A stretch of 64,000 nucleotides of DNA from Phytophthora colocasiae (Eukaryota; Oomycota; Peronosporomycetes; Peronosporales; Peronosporaceae). Shown in pieces: positions 31,072 to 42,733 of the stretch; the first letter of the stretch is position 1, and each line of letters begins with the position of its first letter. A program made the position numbers and the translations under genes. The notes beneath the pieces were generated by a model. It was not told the DNA's origin and did not search any database. It saw only the letters and a program-made list of their open reading frames with translations. The stretch covers positions 186,001 to 250,000 of the forward strand of contig JAGKQI010000009.1 of NCBI GenBank assembly GCA_018806915.1, read 5' to 3'.

Positions 31072-33133
31072 TCTCCAGCTTCATGGATCTCCCCACAACC
31101 ACGGCAGGTATACAGACAGCGATCCGTTGGGTGACCCCTCTTCCCGCACTTTTCACAAGTTAGACGTCTCCAGCAGTCCAGATCCGTATGCTTCCGCGAT
31201 CCACAGTGTGAACAGCGACCTCGATCGTGGTCCGACGTACCCCTGCGATCCGCGATCCGGCCTCGATCTTGCGTGTTCACCTGCGATCGCGACTGATCCT
31301 GTTGGTGGGGGACGCCCCCAGTGCCGATCTGCTTGTCTTCCGACGCGGCAAGATATATCCTCCGGAGATCGCCTTCAGAATCGGATCCGTCCGATCCGGA
31401 TATTTCCTCTGATTCCGAGCTCGGATCTTGGGTTTGGATCGCCCGTACCACCGCTCGGGTGGGTGCCGCCGGGGCACTGGCCGGTGACTTTTGTCTGTAC
31501 TTCGATCCGAACGCAGATTTACGCTGTCTGCTTTTCGCCCGTTCCCGGGCACGAAGTACCTCCTCAAGTTCATCGACGTCATTCAGCCGGAGTAGGGTCA
31601 GCCGATCAGCTAACTCCGGATCTCCCAATGTCTCGATATAGTGGTCTACATGTTCCCGGCGGGCCTTAGGGCTTCCATCCTTGATCTTCAGTCTAGCACG
31701 TAAAGCCGCCACGTTGAGCCGGTAGAGATAGTCAAGGGGAGTTTCTTCCGATCGCTTGCGAGCGTGATAGTATTGCCACGCGACCGACATACCCAACCCA
31801 CAATACTGGGTCTGGAAACTGTCCAACAGATCTGCCCACTTGGTTTTCGTCGTTCGACTGAGCTGCCTGTACCAGTTCTTTGCCGGTCCCACCATCAGAT
31901 CTGCAAATGTGAGGCATTTTTCTTCTTCCGTAGCCTGATCGCGCTGAAATGCTGACTTGACTTTACTGATTCAGGCCCGAGCGCGATCTTCGTCCAGATC
32001 TTTACCCGCAAAATCTTTCAGATCCGAGATCGCTGAGATCCGGACCCGCTGGATCATCGACGATCCTCCTTGACCGATCGCCGCGGATGCGATCGCTGCT
32101 CGGCTCGACGTCTGTCCACCGGAACTTGGTATGCCCATGTCGTCTGGATCGTATTCCCATGCATCCGGATCCGAGGCCGTAACAGACTCCATCTCAACAT
32201 CCAACTCCCCTTTGATCGGCGATCGGGGTGTCGCGAGATTCCGTTCTTTTAAGAAACGATCCATCGCCATTTGAAAGTAGTCGTCCAACTTGTTGCTCGA
32301 TCCAGTGGAATTAGTCGTCGGCGCGGTCTGGTCTGTCCGGATCCGGCGATTTTCTTGCTGATCGGGTGTCTTAGCCTCCAGTTTCGTGGTCACCGATCGT
32401 GTATCTTGTTTCTTCATACGCGATTTCAGGAATTTGGCACCGGAGGGCCCAGCGACATGCGTTGCAGCCTTCTCGGGCTGTCGGAATCTGGTTCCGAAGT
32501 CGCTGACGCGTAGCATGACGATCCAGTCTGATAACCTAGATCGGGCGTCAGTGGGCGTTCGCCGACCAAGACTTTGAGAGAGTTGAATAGATCATGGGTC
32601 GCAGATTGAATCGCTTCCAGTTCCAGATCAAATAGAGAGTTCGGGTCGAATTCTCCAGCCACTAAACCAGCCTCTTGGAGCAGATCAAGTAGAATCTTCA
32701 CCGCGTTCAGGCGGTCCGAGCTAGTCCGGGGTTTCGACACTGGGCCGGTGAGGTTACCGATCGGGCGGACTTGTATGATCGTAAGAACAGGATCGTTAAG
32801 CAAGGTCTCGCTTAGCATCTTCCTGTAATAGGCCTGCTCGATCGCGTCCTTGGTATTCGTCGATCCTGGGCTGATCATATCTTCTGGCTCTGAGTCTGGA
32901 GCTTTCATTTTCGTCCGGGTGCTCTTGATCTTCTTTTTCTTGGTCGATCTTGAGGCAACAGTGGACTTGGTGAGCAGATTAGGTTTCAGCTTTGCTGATT
33001 CCTTATCGCTCGTGTGCGGATCTCGATTCTCATCGAGATCCGCGGTGGCCCTCGAAGGGGCCTTGGGAGGAATTCGAGGTTTTTCTTCAAGATCTGGATT
33101 GCGATCCAGGTCTGCCTCGTGCCTGTCAGTAGA
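30972..33133 (-). pseudogene. gag: Gag of B, unit 2 (TGA and frameshift)
   Basis: It has the same architecture as unit 1. TGA lies at 31971-31973. A one-base loss in the G run near 32447 (GGAGGGCCC against GGAGGGGCCC) breaks the frame around the LGPSGAKFLKS segment. The three CCHC knuckles and the KMLN end are intact. Confidence 0.88.
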
Positions 33134-34150
33134 GATCGACACAAACCCGGGGAATCGAGGCACTTTCTCCTGATCAAGTACCATTCCAACATGTAATCTG
33201 TGATCCAGTCGTAAAATCTTCTCGCTCAAATTCGTGATCACTAAGTACCGAGTTCGGCCGGGTCCATTCACCACTGTAGGTACCCATTGATCGCCTCTGG
33301 TCACCCACAATTTCTCTGTCGCCGATAATTTCACTCTCGATGCGATCTCTTCAGATCCCCCAACTGGGATATGTAGATCTTCCTCCAATTTTACCGATCT
33401 TACCTTCTCCCCGTATAATCTCTTGCGACCACTAAGTGGGATCCCCACTTCATTAGGTAAGCACATCGATCCCTTCGCAAGATCCATCCGGACCCCAGCC
33501 GGGATCATGAAATCCATACCCAGGATCGCATCTTGCCCGGATAGATCCCCGATCCAAATATCGAAAAAGTAAACCAAGTATCCCGCAAGCGTGATCTTGA
33601 TCCTCGTTCTTCCCTCGGTGGTGTACACATTATCACCGATCCCAACACACTCCTGTCTCTGACTAGTGTCAAAGTGGCACCCAACCTTACGAGCAAAGGC
33701 GGTATCCAAGATGGATACCTCGGCGCCAGTGTCCAGGAGCAAGATCGCTCTTTCGTGATTGATCTTGCCTGAGATCTTGGCTTGGCGGAACCATTTTTCG
33801 GGTGCGTGGTATTTCCAATACCCCCTGGACTCTCCTTCCTTGAGATCCAGAGCCACTTCCGCACCAGATCGAGAGAACTCATCGATCCGGGGAAGACTCG
33901 CGATCCTAGCAGTATACGAATGCAACTTACATGTATTACCGCGCAGATCCAAATTCTCCCTATCTTGATCTCTCGATTTCTTGTTCACATATGCATAGAT
34001 GCAGTACTCAGAACGCTCGGCTCGTACCGGTTTCCAAACCGGCGAGCGTCCTAGTTTAACATCTTTTCCACCTTCTCGGGGAACAATCCGGCATGTCGGG
34101 TCGGGTCGTACCACTTGCGGATCTGGTTGTAGAATTCTTCCATGGGGCAT
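33134..34150 (-). pseudogene. Protease segment of B unit 3, fused in frame to gag of unit 2
   Basis: It has the same content as the unit 2 segment, with DTGAEVS at the active site. It runs in frame into the following gag for 574 codons until the frameshift at about 32447. Confidence 0.85.
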
Positions 34151-36212
34151 TCTCCAGCTTCATGGATCTCCCCACAACCACGGCAGGTATACAGACAGCG
34201 ATCCGTTGGGTGACCCCTCTTCCCGCACTTTTCACAAGTTAGACGTCTCCAGCAGTCCAGATCCGTATGCTTCCGCGATCCACAGTGTGAACAGCGACCT
34301 CGATCGTGGTCCGACGTACCCCTGCGATCCGCGATCCGGCCTCGATCTTGCGTGTTCACCTGCGATCGCGACTGATCCTGTTGGTGGGGGACGCCCCCAG
34401 TGCCGATCTGCTTGTCTTCCGACGCGGCAAGATATATCCTCCGGAGATCGCCTTCAGAATCGGATCCGTCCGATCCGGATATTTCCTCTGATTCCGAGCT
34501 CGGATCTTGGGTTTGGATCGCCCGTACCACCGCTCGGGTGGGTGCCGCCGGGGCACTGGCCGGTGCCTTTTGTCTGTACTTCGATCCGAACGCAGATTTA
34601 CGCTGTCTGCTTTTCGCCCGTTCCCGGGCACGAAGTACCTCCTCAAGTTCATCGACGTCATTCAGCCGGAGTAGGGTCAGCCGATCAGCTAACTCCGGAT
34701 CTCCCAATGTCTCGATATAGTGGTCTACATGTTCCCGGCGGGCCTTAGGGCTTCCATCCTTGATCTTCAGTCTAGCACGTAAAGCCGCCACGTTGAGCCG
34801 GTAGAGATAGTCAAGGGGAGTTTCTTCCGATCGCTTGCGAGCGTGATAGTATTGCCACGCGACCGACATACCCAACCCACAATACTGGGTCTGGAAACTG
34901 TCCAACAGATCTGCCCACTTGGTTTTCGTCGTTCGACTGAGCTGCCTGTACCAGTTCTTTGCCGGTCCCACCATCAGATCTGCAAATGTGAGGCATTTTT
35001 CTTCTTCCGTAGCCTGATCGCGCTGAAATGCTGACTTGACTTTACTGATTCAGGCCCGAGCGCGATCTTCGTCCAGATCTTTACCCGCAAAATCTTTCAG
35101 ATCCGAGATCGCTGAGATCCGGACCCGCTGGATCATCGACGATCCTCCTTGACCGATCGCCGCGGATGCGATCGCTGCTCGGCTCGACGTCTGTCCACCG
35201 GAACTTGGTATGCCCATGTCGTCTGGATCGTATTCCCATGCATCCGGATCCGAGGCCGTAACAGACTCCATCTCAACATCCAACTCCCTTTGATCGGCGA
35301 TCGGGGTGTCGCGAGATTCCGTTCTTTTAAGAAACGATCCATCGCCATTTGAAAGTAGTCGTCCAACTTGTTGCTCGATCCAGTGGAATTAGTCGTCGGC
35401 GCGGTCTGGTCTGTCCGGATCCGGCGATTTTCTTGCTGATCGGGTGTCTTAGCCTCCAGTTTCGTGGTCACCGATCGTGTATCTTGTTTCTTCATACGCG
35501 ATTTCAGGAATTTGGCACCGGAGGGGCCCAGCGACATGCGTTGCAGCCTTCTCGGGCTGTCGGAATCTGGTTCCGAAGTCGCTGACGCGTAGCATGACGA
35601 TCCAGTCTGATAACCTAGATCGGGCGTCAGTGGGCGTTCGCCGACCAAGACTTTGAGAGAGTTGAATAGATCATGGGTCGCAGATTGAATCGCTTCCAGT
35701 TCCAGATCAAATAGAGAGTTCGGGTCGAATTCTCCAGCCACTAAACCAGCCTCTTGGAGCAGATCAAGTAGAATCTTCACCGCGTTCAGGCGATCCGAGC
35801 TAGTCCGGGGTTTCGACACTGGGCCGGTGAGGTTACCGATCGGGCGGACTTGTATGATCGTAAGAACAGGATCGTTAAGCAAGGTCTCGCTTAGCATCTT
35901 CCTGTAATAGGCCTGCTCGATCGCGTCCTTGGTATTCGTCGATCCTGGGCTGATCATATCTTCTGGCTCTGAGTCTGGAGCTTTCATTTTCGTCCGGGTG
36001 CTCTTGATCTTCTTTTTCTTGGTCGATCTTGAGGCAACAGTGGACTTGGTGAGCAGATTAGGTTTCAGCTTTGCTGATTCCTTATCGCTCGTGTGCGGAT
36101 CTCGATTCTCATCGAGATCCGCGGTGGCCCTCGAAGGGGCCTTGGGAGGAATTCGAGGTTTTTCTTCAAGATCTGGATTGCGATCCAGGTCTGCCTCGTG
36201 CCTGTCAGTAGA
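33134..36212 (-). repeat. Tandem gag-protease unit 3 of B (3079 bp)
   Basis: This is the 5'-most unit, joined upstream to the native gag N-terminus (36213-36380). A one-base loss in a C run near 35287 distinguishes it. The right junction is again in GATC. Confidence 0.92.
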
Positions 36213-36380
36213 GATCCTCCCAGAACTCTGCTGATCTGTGGATCTTTCCGTTTTCAGTGGTGCCTCCGCCGATCCAACATTCGTAGGCACTTCTTCCCCT
36301 TGTTCTTCCTTAATCTTGACATCTTCTTGGGACTCACGGTGATATCCGAAGTCACCAGAAGATCCAGGCACGCGCACCAT
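34051..36380 (-). pseudogene. gag: Gag of B, unit 3, with the native N-terminus
   Basis: The native ATG is 36378-36380 and lies inside the primer-binding site, so the protein begins MVRVPGSSGDFGYHRESQ. The reading passes into the triplicated part at about 36212. It is broken by a one-base loss near 35287 (after SPIKG) and by the shared TGA at 35050-35052. The capsid-like part and knuckles follow at 34051-34974. The alternative upstream ATG at 36503 lies in the LTR and is unlikely to be used. Confidence 0.87.
36363..36380 (-). promoter_or_regulatory. Primer-binding site of B overlapping the gag start codon
   Basis: On the minus strand the LTR end CACCACA is followed by A and then TGGTGCGCGTGCC, a tRNA 3'-CCA complement. 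Together they form ATGGTGCGCGTGCC, so the first codons of gag are the primer site. The same is true in E (55606-55624). Its position next to the right-hand LTR fixes the orientation of B. Confidence 0.75.
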
Positions 36381-37611
36381 TGTGGTGGAGCGGATCTGGC
36401 CAAAATCTGGTTGAGGCCGATCGCGATCGCCACTTGCGCCCAGACACCGACTAACGGAGGGGGTCCCCCGATGATCCGTGATCTTGCTGCGTGTAGTGTT
36501 CACCTTGTGTACCCGTCGGTAGGCAGGTTACGCTCTTCCAGGTGACTTCTGAAGATGTCTTGGGACGAGAAGAATGTCTTGGGTGACGCAGGGGTGGTGA
36601 GATAGCGTGGGAATACTTCACTCTACCTCGGAGGGGTTGATCCGGGTCACAGGCGAATACTCGAGCCTTGATCCGGTCGCCTGATCTTCGATCTAGGTCT
36701 TCCAAAGGTCCAATGTTGGGGATCTGGTCCCTTCCTTTACGATGCTTGCCGCTTCCTATAGCGGGTGTCTTGATGGGTTGAGAGTCGACGAGATCGTCAG
36801 GCCAAGCAGCCAATTCCTTCCGATCCGTAGTTCGCACGTAAAGGATAGATCACTAGATAGGGTAAAACTGGCCAATGTATTATCCAGAATTAACCTCTAT
36901 GCTAGATCTCTTCTCCTTACCTTCTTGATGCTGGTAGGCCAATGTAATTCCCGGTTCCAGTCTTGGATGAAGGCACTTGTGAGGTCCAGAGCAAATTCGA
37001 TTCTGTTTATGGTTATTCCTATGTCTACTAGCCCCATCCTCATCTGCTATCCTACGATTACCTGACATCCGGCTACACAGCTGCCCCTCCGATCTTCGAT
37101 CTTGATCTCACCTAACCCCTGATCGCGATCTCGATCTGCCGATCTGGCGATCAGCCGATCTCGATCAACCATCTCGGTCATCGATCTTGGTCCACCGTCT
37201 TGAACAATGATCTCGATCAGCAGCCTTCATACTTGATCTCGCGTGCCTGTGTCGTCGACATTCCAGGTCTTGAGCTTCCCGGACTTGATCACCACTCCCC
37301 ATGCGACTAACACTGCCATCAGGTCCCCTCGGCAGCATCTCACGGTTATGTTGTCACCGGCCCACCATAGATCGCACCGGTCCCGACCCTCTGCTGCCTT
37401 GATCTCCTTCTCATGCGATCTCAGGCAAGGCGCCCTTTTCTCCTCCGACCCTGAGCCGCCACGCGGGACCGCACGGCGGGTTCTCCAATCACTTAGTCTC
37501 ACTCGACCAAGACGCCATCCATTCATCGCTAGCGAGATCCAGACGAACATCGATCTGGATCCATTCGTCAGCCATCGTTCGCGCAATCTGGGGTCATCAA
37601 CTGACATCTTG
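36381..37611 (-). repeat. 5' LTR of B, part 1 (interrupted by C2)
   Basis: It matches 17892-19122 with about 2 substitutions by eye. At 37607-37611 the target TCTTG is duplicated by the C2 insertion. The LTR resumes at 45193. Confidence 0.92.
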
Positions 37612-38032
37612 TGTAACGGGGATGTTACACGAATGTTTCTCGTTGGTGTGTGACACACGTGGATACATTTATGTGGGTACATAATAGTGTGTGACACTCA
37701 TGATACATTTATGTGGGTACATAATGGTGTGGCACACACGAGTAGATACGTAGATGGCCTCAGAGCCTCACGTTGCATTTTGATTAGGATTTAGTATGTT
37801 AGATACTAAATCCGTTACATTTAGGATTAGGGCAATAAAGTCAATAAAAATCAGTTTGCATTTTACATAGTTAGTGTTAGTCCTTTGTTATAGGGACACT
37901 GACTCTGTGAGTCCCGTATTTAGTGGACTACCTGGTTCTTGTATAGAACCGAAGGCTAGTGCCTTGCAAGCAGGACTCTACGAGTCAACTAAACTTCCTC
38001 TGTGCCGTGCACACCTACGCAGCCCCGCTGCA
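37612..38032 (+). repeat. 5' LTR of C2 (421 bp)
   Basis: It runs from TGTAACGGGG to CCCCGCTGCA. It has two copies of the 40-bp ATACATTTATGTGGGTACAT-type unit. A perfect 11-bp hairpin has arms GGATTTAGTAT and ATACTAAATCC (37787-37797 and 37803-37813). Confidence 0.95.
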
Positions 38033-38034
38033 TC

Positions 38035-38051
38035 TGGTAGCACTTGTAGTC
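38035..38051 (+). promoter_or_regulatory. Primer-binding site of C2
   Basis: TGGTAGCACTTGTAGTC lies two bases after the LTR. The TGGTAGCA start fits the 3' end of an initiator tRNA-Met; the rest does not extend that match, so the primer tRNA is uncertain. Confidence 0.6.
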
Positions 38052-38089
38052 AATCCAACTCCTGAGTTGAAGACTGTTTCTCTGTGAGA

Positions 38090-39059
38090 ATGGAGCCAGA
38101 AGCATACGCTCACTTGACTCCGAGTCAGCGGGACACGCTTAACAAGCTTACGTCCTTGCTTGGCCCGGAAGGTACGGCGCACCTTGCGTCCCAAGGGCCG
38201 GAGGCCGTCAACGCGCGCCTCGAGGCATTTGCCTCGTACGAAAACGCTCTCGTCGAGCACATTCAGCGGAATGTAACAGGGGTTACCCCTGCTCCGAGAG
38301 CTAAGCCCGTCACGCTCAGCGTGAAGACCTTTCACGGGAATGAGGGAGAGAACCTCCTTTTGTGGACCCGAGAGGTCGAAATGGCCATGGGGGCCGCCAT
38401 GCTCCAGTTGGAGGGGCAACGCGTTGCGTTTGCCATCTCTAAGCTCGAAGGACGAGCACGAGAATGGGCCTTGACGTCTGGGACGTCGGTGGAAGCGGCC
38501 TTCCCCACATGGGGCGAGCTAAAGGCCAAGCTCACGCAAGTGTTTGCTCCGCCTAACCAGGCGTATCGCGTGCGGTCACGCTTCCTTGCTTGTCGCCAGG
38601 GCAAGAAGGATCTGGTGGACTATGTCCAAGAGCTGCGCACGCTCATTGCCGGTATGGCTGCCGACCCTCTACCTGAGGTGGTCGCCGTGATCGTCTTCAT
38701 GGAAGGCTTACGAGCTGGCGTGGCCAGGACGGAGACATTCCGTCAGAACCCCCACAGCTTCGAAGATGCTGTCAGCGTGGCATTGAATGCCGAACACAAC
38801 TTTAAGTTGTCGAGGGTCGGTTCTAGCAGCACAGGGTCCGGTGGACCTGAGCCCATGGACCTCAGCTATGCTGAAGATGAGGTAGCTGAGCTACGAGCTG
38901 CGGTGCAGCGTATGAGCACCCGCCGGTGCTATACATGCGGCAGTCCTCACACCTGAGGCCCAACTGCCCTCTGCGCAAAGAGCGCGCCGGCCAGAATGGC
39001 CGCAACCCTGTCGCGGGTCCCGCTTTGGGCTCTGCCCAGGAAACGCCGGCTCCCAGTAG
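38090..39059 (+). pseudogene. gag: Gag of C2 (frameshifted)
   Basis: The ATG at 38090 starts [17 protein letters not shown]. The capsid region is intact through [20 protein letters not shown] and [15 protein letters not shown]. In the zinc knuckle a C run is one base short (GGCAGTCCTC against GGCAGTCCCTC in C1), so CYTCGSPHT ends at 38956. The second half of the knuckle and the linker continue in another frame to the original TAG at 39057. Otherwise it is almost identical to C1. Confidence 0.92.
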
Positions 39060-39079
39060 ACGCGGGGCGGTCTACTGGG
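39038..39079 (+). promoter_or_regulatory. Damaged -1 frameshift site of C2
   Basis: The stem CCCAGTAGAC / GTCTACTGGG (39052-39061 and 39070-39079) is intact. The heptamer has lost one G: CCAGGAAAC here against CCAGGGAAAC in C1. The X_XXY_YYZ pattern is gone. Confidence 0.8.
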
Positions 39080-39742
39080 GAAGCACTGAGTTCTGCAGTG
39101 CGTGAGAGGCACTGGGGCTCAGCCCCGAAGAGCTCCGTGCTCTTGAACACGGAACGTGTGAGCAAGAAGGGCTTGCTGGTCGTCCAGGTGGACGTGAAGG
39201 GCTTTGAGAAGCCGTGGATCGTGTTGATCGATTCGGGGGCGTCTGGCAACTACGTCAGACGCTCCACCGTTGAAGGTAGTCAGCAATATGCTGAGGCGCT
39301 TCGAGCGCGAAGAGGTGACACAGTCACAGTCCGTCTAGCGACGGGCGTCCGTGTCACGGTGGCCAAGGTCCCCATGGACCTGCGGCTGAAGTTCTTGGAC
39401 TTCGATAGCGTGGAACGCTGCTTGGTCCTGGACCTGGATTCGAGGTACGACCTCATCCTTGGCATGGCGTGGCTGGAGCGCCACGAGCCATGGATTGATT
39501 GGAGGTCGAAGACCTTAGGTGCTACGCACTTCTCTCCTAGTGGAGCTTTGGCGAGTCATGAACCCACCTCTGCTAGGAAGCAGAAGCGCTATTGGCGCGA
39601 GCATCGAGCCGAGTCGGCTATGATGCTGGAAGTCGGTGTGTCCGAGTTGGTGGACAGCACCGAGTGCGAGGACCGCAGTCCTGTTGAGCGCGTAGCGCTG
39701 GTTGACAGTGAGTCAACGTGTGGGCAAAGCTCACGTAACCCC

Positions 39743-40139
39743 TGTGGGGCGGCACGTACTCCGCCGAGTGACGCCGGTCATGGACCGTCACTGGATGCCG
39801 ATGGCATCGGGCCTTACCAGGCCGTGAACTGTGGGGCGGCACGTACTCCGTCGAGTGATACTGGTCGTGGACCAAGTCGATCGCTGAGTATCTCTGACAC
39901 TGGACCTGTTACGGTCATTGATTGTGCAGCGGCACGTACTCCGCTGAGCGGCATCGGTCGTCGACCAAGTGGATCGCAGAGTGTCACTGACACTGGGCCT
40001 GAAGGGGCCGAAACCTGTGCGGCGGCACGTACTCCGTCTAGTGACGTCGGCGGTAGACCGAGTCAGTCACTGAGTGTCACTGACACTGGGCCGGGCAAGG
40101 CCATTACCTGTGCAGCGGCACGTACTCCGTCGAGTGGAC
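39743..40139 (+). repeat. 31-residue tandem repeats in the C2 protease-RT linker (4 and a part)
   Basis: Units start TGTG.GGCGGCACGTACTCC at 39743, 39830, 39923, 40016 and 40109, with spacing 87, 93, 93 and 93. They encode CxAARTPxS..G.rPS..S..DTGP. C1 has only about one and a half units, so the repeat number changes between close copies. Confidence 0.88.
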
Positions 40140-42733
40140 GTTCGTCGGCTAGGCGACGACGTCGTAAGGCCCTATGGGCGAGACGCTCTGCGTCTGAGTC
40201 GTCCGTGACGTCAAGTGTCAACGCACGGGAGGGCTGTGGGCAGCTATACACTCTGGTTGATGGAGTGGACGGCAGTGCCGAAGGCAGCGTCCTGCTGGAC
40301 GGACTGCCGAGTGTTGACAAGCTCCTTGAGCTAGAAGAGATGTCGTTCGCCGACTTTGGCGATGCCTTGAAGGCTGGCGAACTCGCCGAGGTGGTCATCG
40401 TTCGACCTGAAGAGGAGTTAAACTCATCGTCCCTCGTTGACGAGTCCGTCTTGGCCGAGGTCAAGAAGGCGCTGAGCGCCAGGAGTGGATCGGAGATCCT
40501 CAAGAACCCCTCGGATCCCTTCTACTCCTTGCTGAAGGAATATGGAGACGTTGTCTCAATGGAACCACCGAGTGGCCTGCCTCCTGACCGAGGCGTTCGT
40601 CACGAGATCGACTTAGTTCCCGGAACTAAATACTGCGTGACCCGGCAGTGGCCTCTTCCTAAAGAGCAATGCGACGTCATTGACGCCTTCTTCCGTGCTA
40701 AGCACGCGGCGGGTCTCGTGCGCAAGAGCAAGTCTCCGCACTCCGCGCCAACGTTCTGTGTCAGAAAGCCGAATGGCAAGTGGCGTATCGTTCACGCTTT
40801 AACAAGCTCAACGCTGCCACGATTCCGGCGCAGACGCCGATTCCTAGGAAGGATGTTCTTCAGAACAACATGGTGGGTTGCACCATGTACAGTGCGCTCG
40901 ACTTAGTCGATGGCTACTATCAGCTGCTCATGCGAGCCAGTGATATTCCGCTTACAGCGGTGAGCACCCCGAGCGGTATGCTCTGGGAGTGGCTCGTCAT
41001 GCCCCAAGGGCTGTCGAATGCGCCTGCAACGTTCAATCGTCTAGTGACGCAGTTGTTCAGGCCCCTACGGGCATTCGCACAGACGTACTTTGACGATGTA
41101 GTCGTGCTGAGCACGGGAAGACTGATGTCGAGGTACACGTGGAACACGTGAGAGCAGTGCTCGAGTGCATGCGCACCAACAAGTTGTACGCCAACGCGGA
41201 CAAGTGCGTCTTTGGCGCGGAAGAAATCCCTTTCCTAGGGTGCTTCATTGGGAAGCATGGCCTTCGTGCTGATCCAGCAAAAGTCAAGGCCATTGTGGAC
41301 TGGCCGGTTCCCTTGAACCAGAAGGACTTGCGTAAGTGGCTGGGCTTGGCCAACTACTTGCACAAGTACAGCGAGAACTACGCTGAGTTGGCTCGGCCAC
41401 TGTCGGATCTCCTTAAGAAGGATGCCGAATGGGTATGGCGTGCTGAGCACGAGAGTGCGTTCACTCGTATCAAGGATAGCCTGCTTCAGGCACCGATACT
41501 GGCGTTGCCAGACCCCGATCGTCCGTTCATCGTCGTCTGTGACGCCTCGGACTTTGCCATCGGCAGTGCTTTGCTACAAGTGGACGCCGACGGGCGCGAA
41601 CGCGTCATTGCGTTTGAGTCTCGGCAGCTCAAGGCTGCTGAGAAGAACTATCCAGTTCATGACAAGGAGCTACTTGCGATGAAGTACGCTCTCGTCAAAT
41701 TCAGGGTTCACCTGCTCGGCTCCAAGCCGTTTGTGATCTACACGGATCATGCGTCACTACGCACAGCGACGCAGTCGCCTCACCTCTCGCAGAGGATGGC
41801 CCGATGGCTCTCCTTCTTTGCGGAGTATAACTTCGAGGTGAAGTACAAGCCTGGAAGGCAGAACGTCCTCGCTGACGCGTTATCACGTCGCCCGGACTAT
41901 GAGTTATCTCATGTCACCTCGGTGACGTCGTCCGTGACGGACATGGTTCGAGCAGCGTACGCTCAGGACGACTCTTGTGTCGCGCTGCTTCAAGCTCTAG
42001 GGAGCGATGAGTTTAAGGACTCAAAGGTGACTCTGTCACGACGCCTAAAGGCGAGACTCCAACGCTATAGCCTGGGAGGCGGTCTGCTGTACTACAGCAC
42101 GGGTCAGGATGACCCACCACGTGTGGTGGTTCCTCACGATGAGGACCTGAAGTATCGCATCCTCTATGAGGCCCACGACACGCCCACAAGCGGCCACCTC
42201 GGTCGCGAGAAGACCTACGGCTCGGTGAGCTCCATGTACTGGTGGCCGAAGATGTACAAGTGGGTCAGCACATATGTGCACACGTGCGAGACGTGTCAGC
42301 GGGTTAAACCCTCGCCGCATGCGGCAGCGCCTTTGGCGAGCTTGCCTGTACCCTCTGGGTGTTGGCAGTCCATGAGTATGGACTTCGTGTTTGGCCTGCC
42401 GAAGGATACGGCAGGCAACACGGGCGTTGTGGTCTTCGTTGACCGTCTGAGCAAGATGGCTCACCTAGCGGCTGTGCCGGACACCGTCGATGGCGCTGGT
42501 ACAGCGACGATCTTTATCGATCGGGTCTTCCGCCAGCATGGGCTGCCAGAGACCATTGTCTCGGATCGAGACCCCCGTTTCACGGGTCACTTCTGGACGT
42601 CCGTCTTCAAAGTGCTTGGCACTCGACTGGACATGTCCACGGCGGATCATCCGCAGACCGACGGTCAGACTGAACGCGTGAACCGCGTCCTGGAGGACAT
42701 CCTCCGCAGCGTATGCGCTGAAACGCCGAAGCG

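Larger units (their letters stand above)
30055..33133 (-). repeat. Tandem gag-protease unit 2 of B (3079 bp)
   Basis: The unit is head-to-tail with units 1 and 3 and nearly identical. Private changes include a one-base loss in a G run near 32447, GACTTT instead of GCCTTT near 31487, and TGTCGG instead of TGGCGG near 30706. Confidence 0.92.

Noticed and set aside
26975..36212. Triplication as a pure assembly artefact
   Set aside because: Units carry private substitutions and indels at different places, so they are not copies of one consensus; long-read confirmation would still be needed.
36231..36545. Plus-strand 150-residue ORF at the B gag/LTR border
   Set aside because: Antisense to the gag N-terminus; no motifs and no homologue outside the element family.
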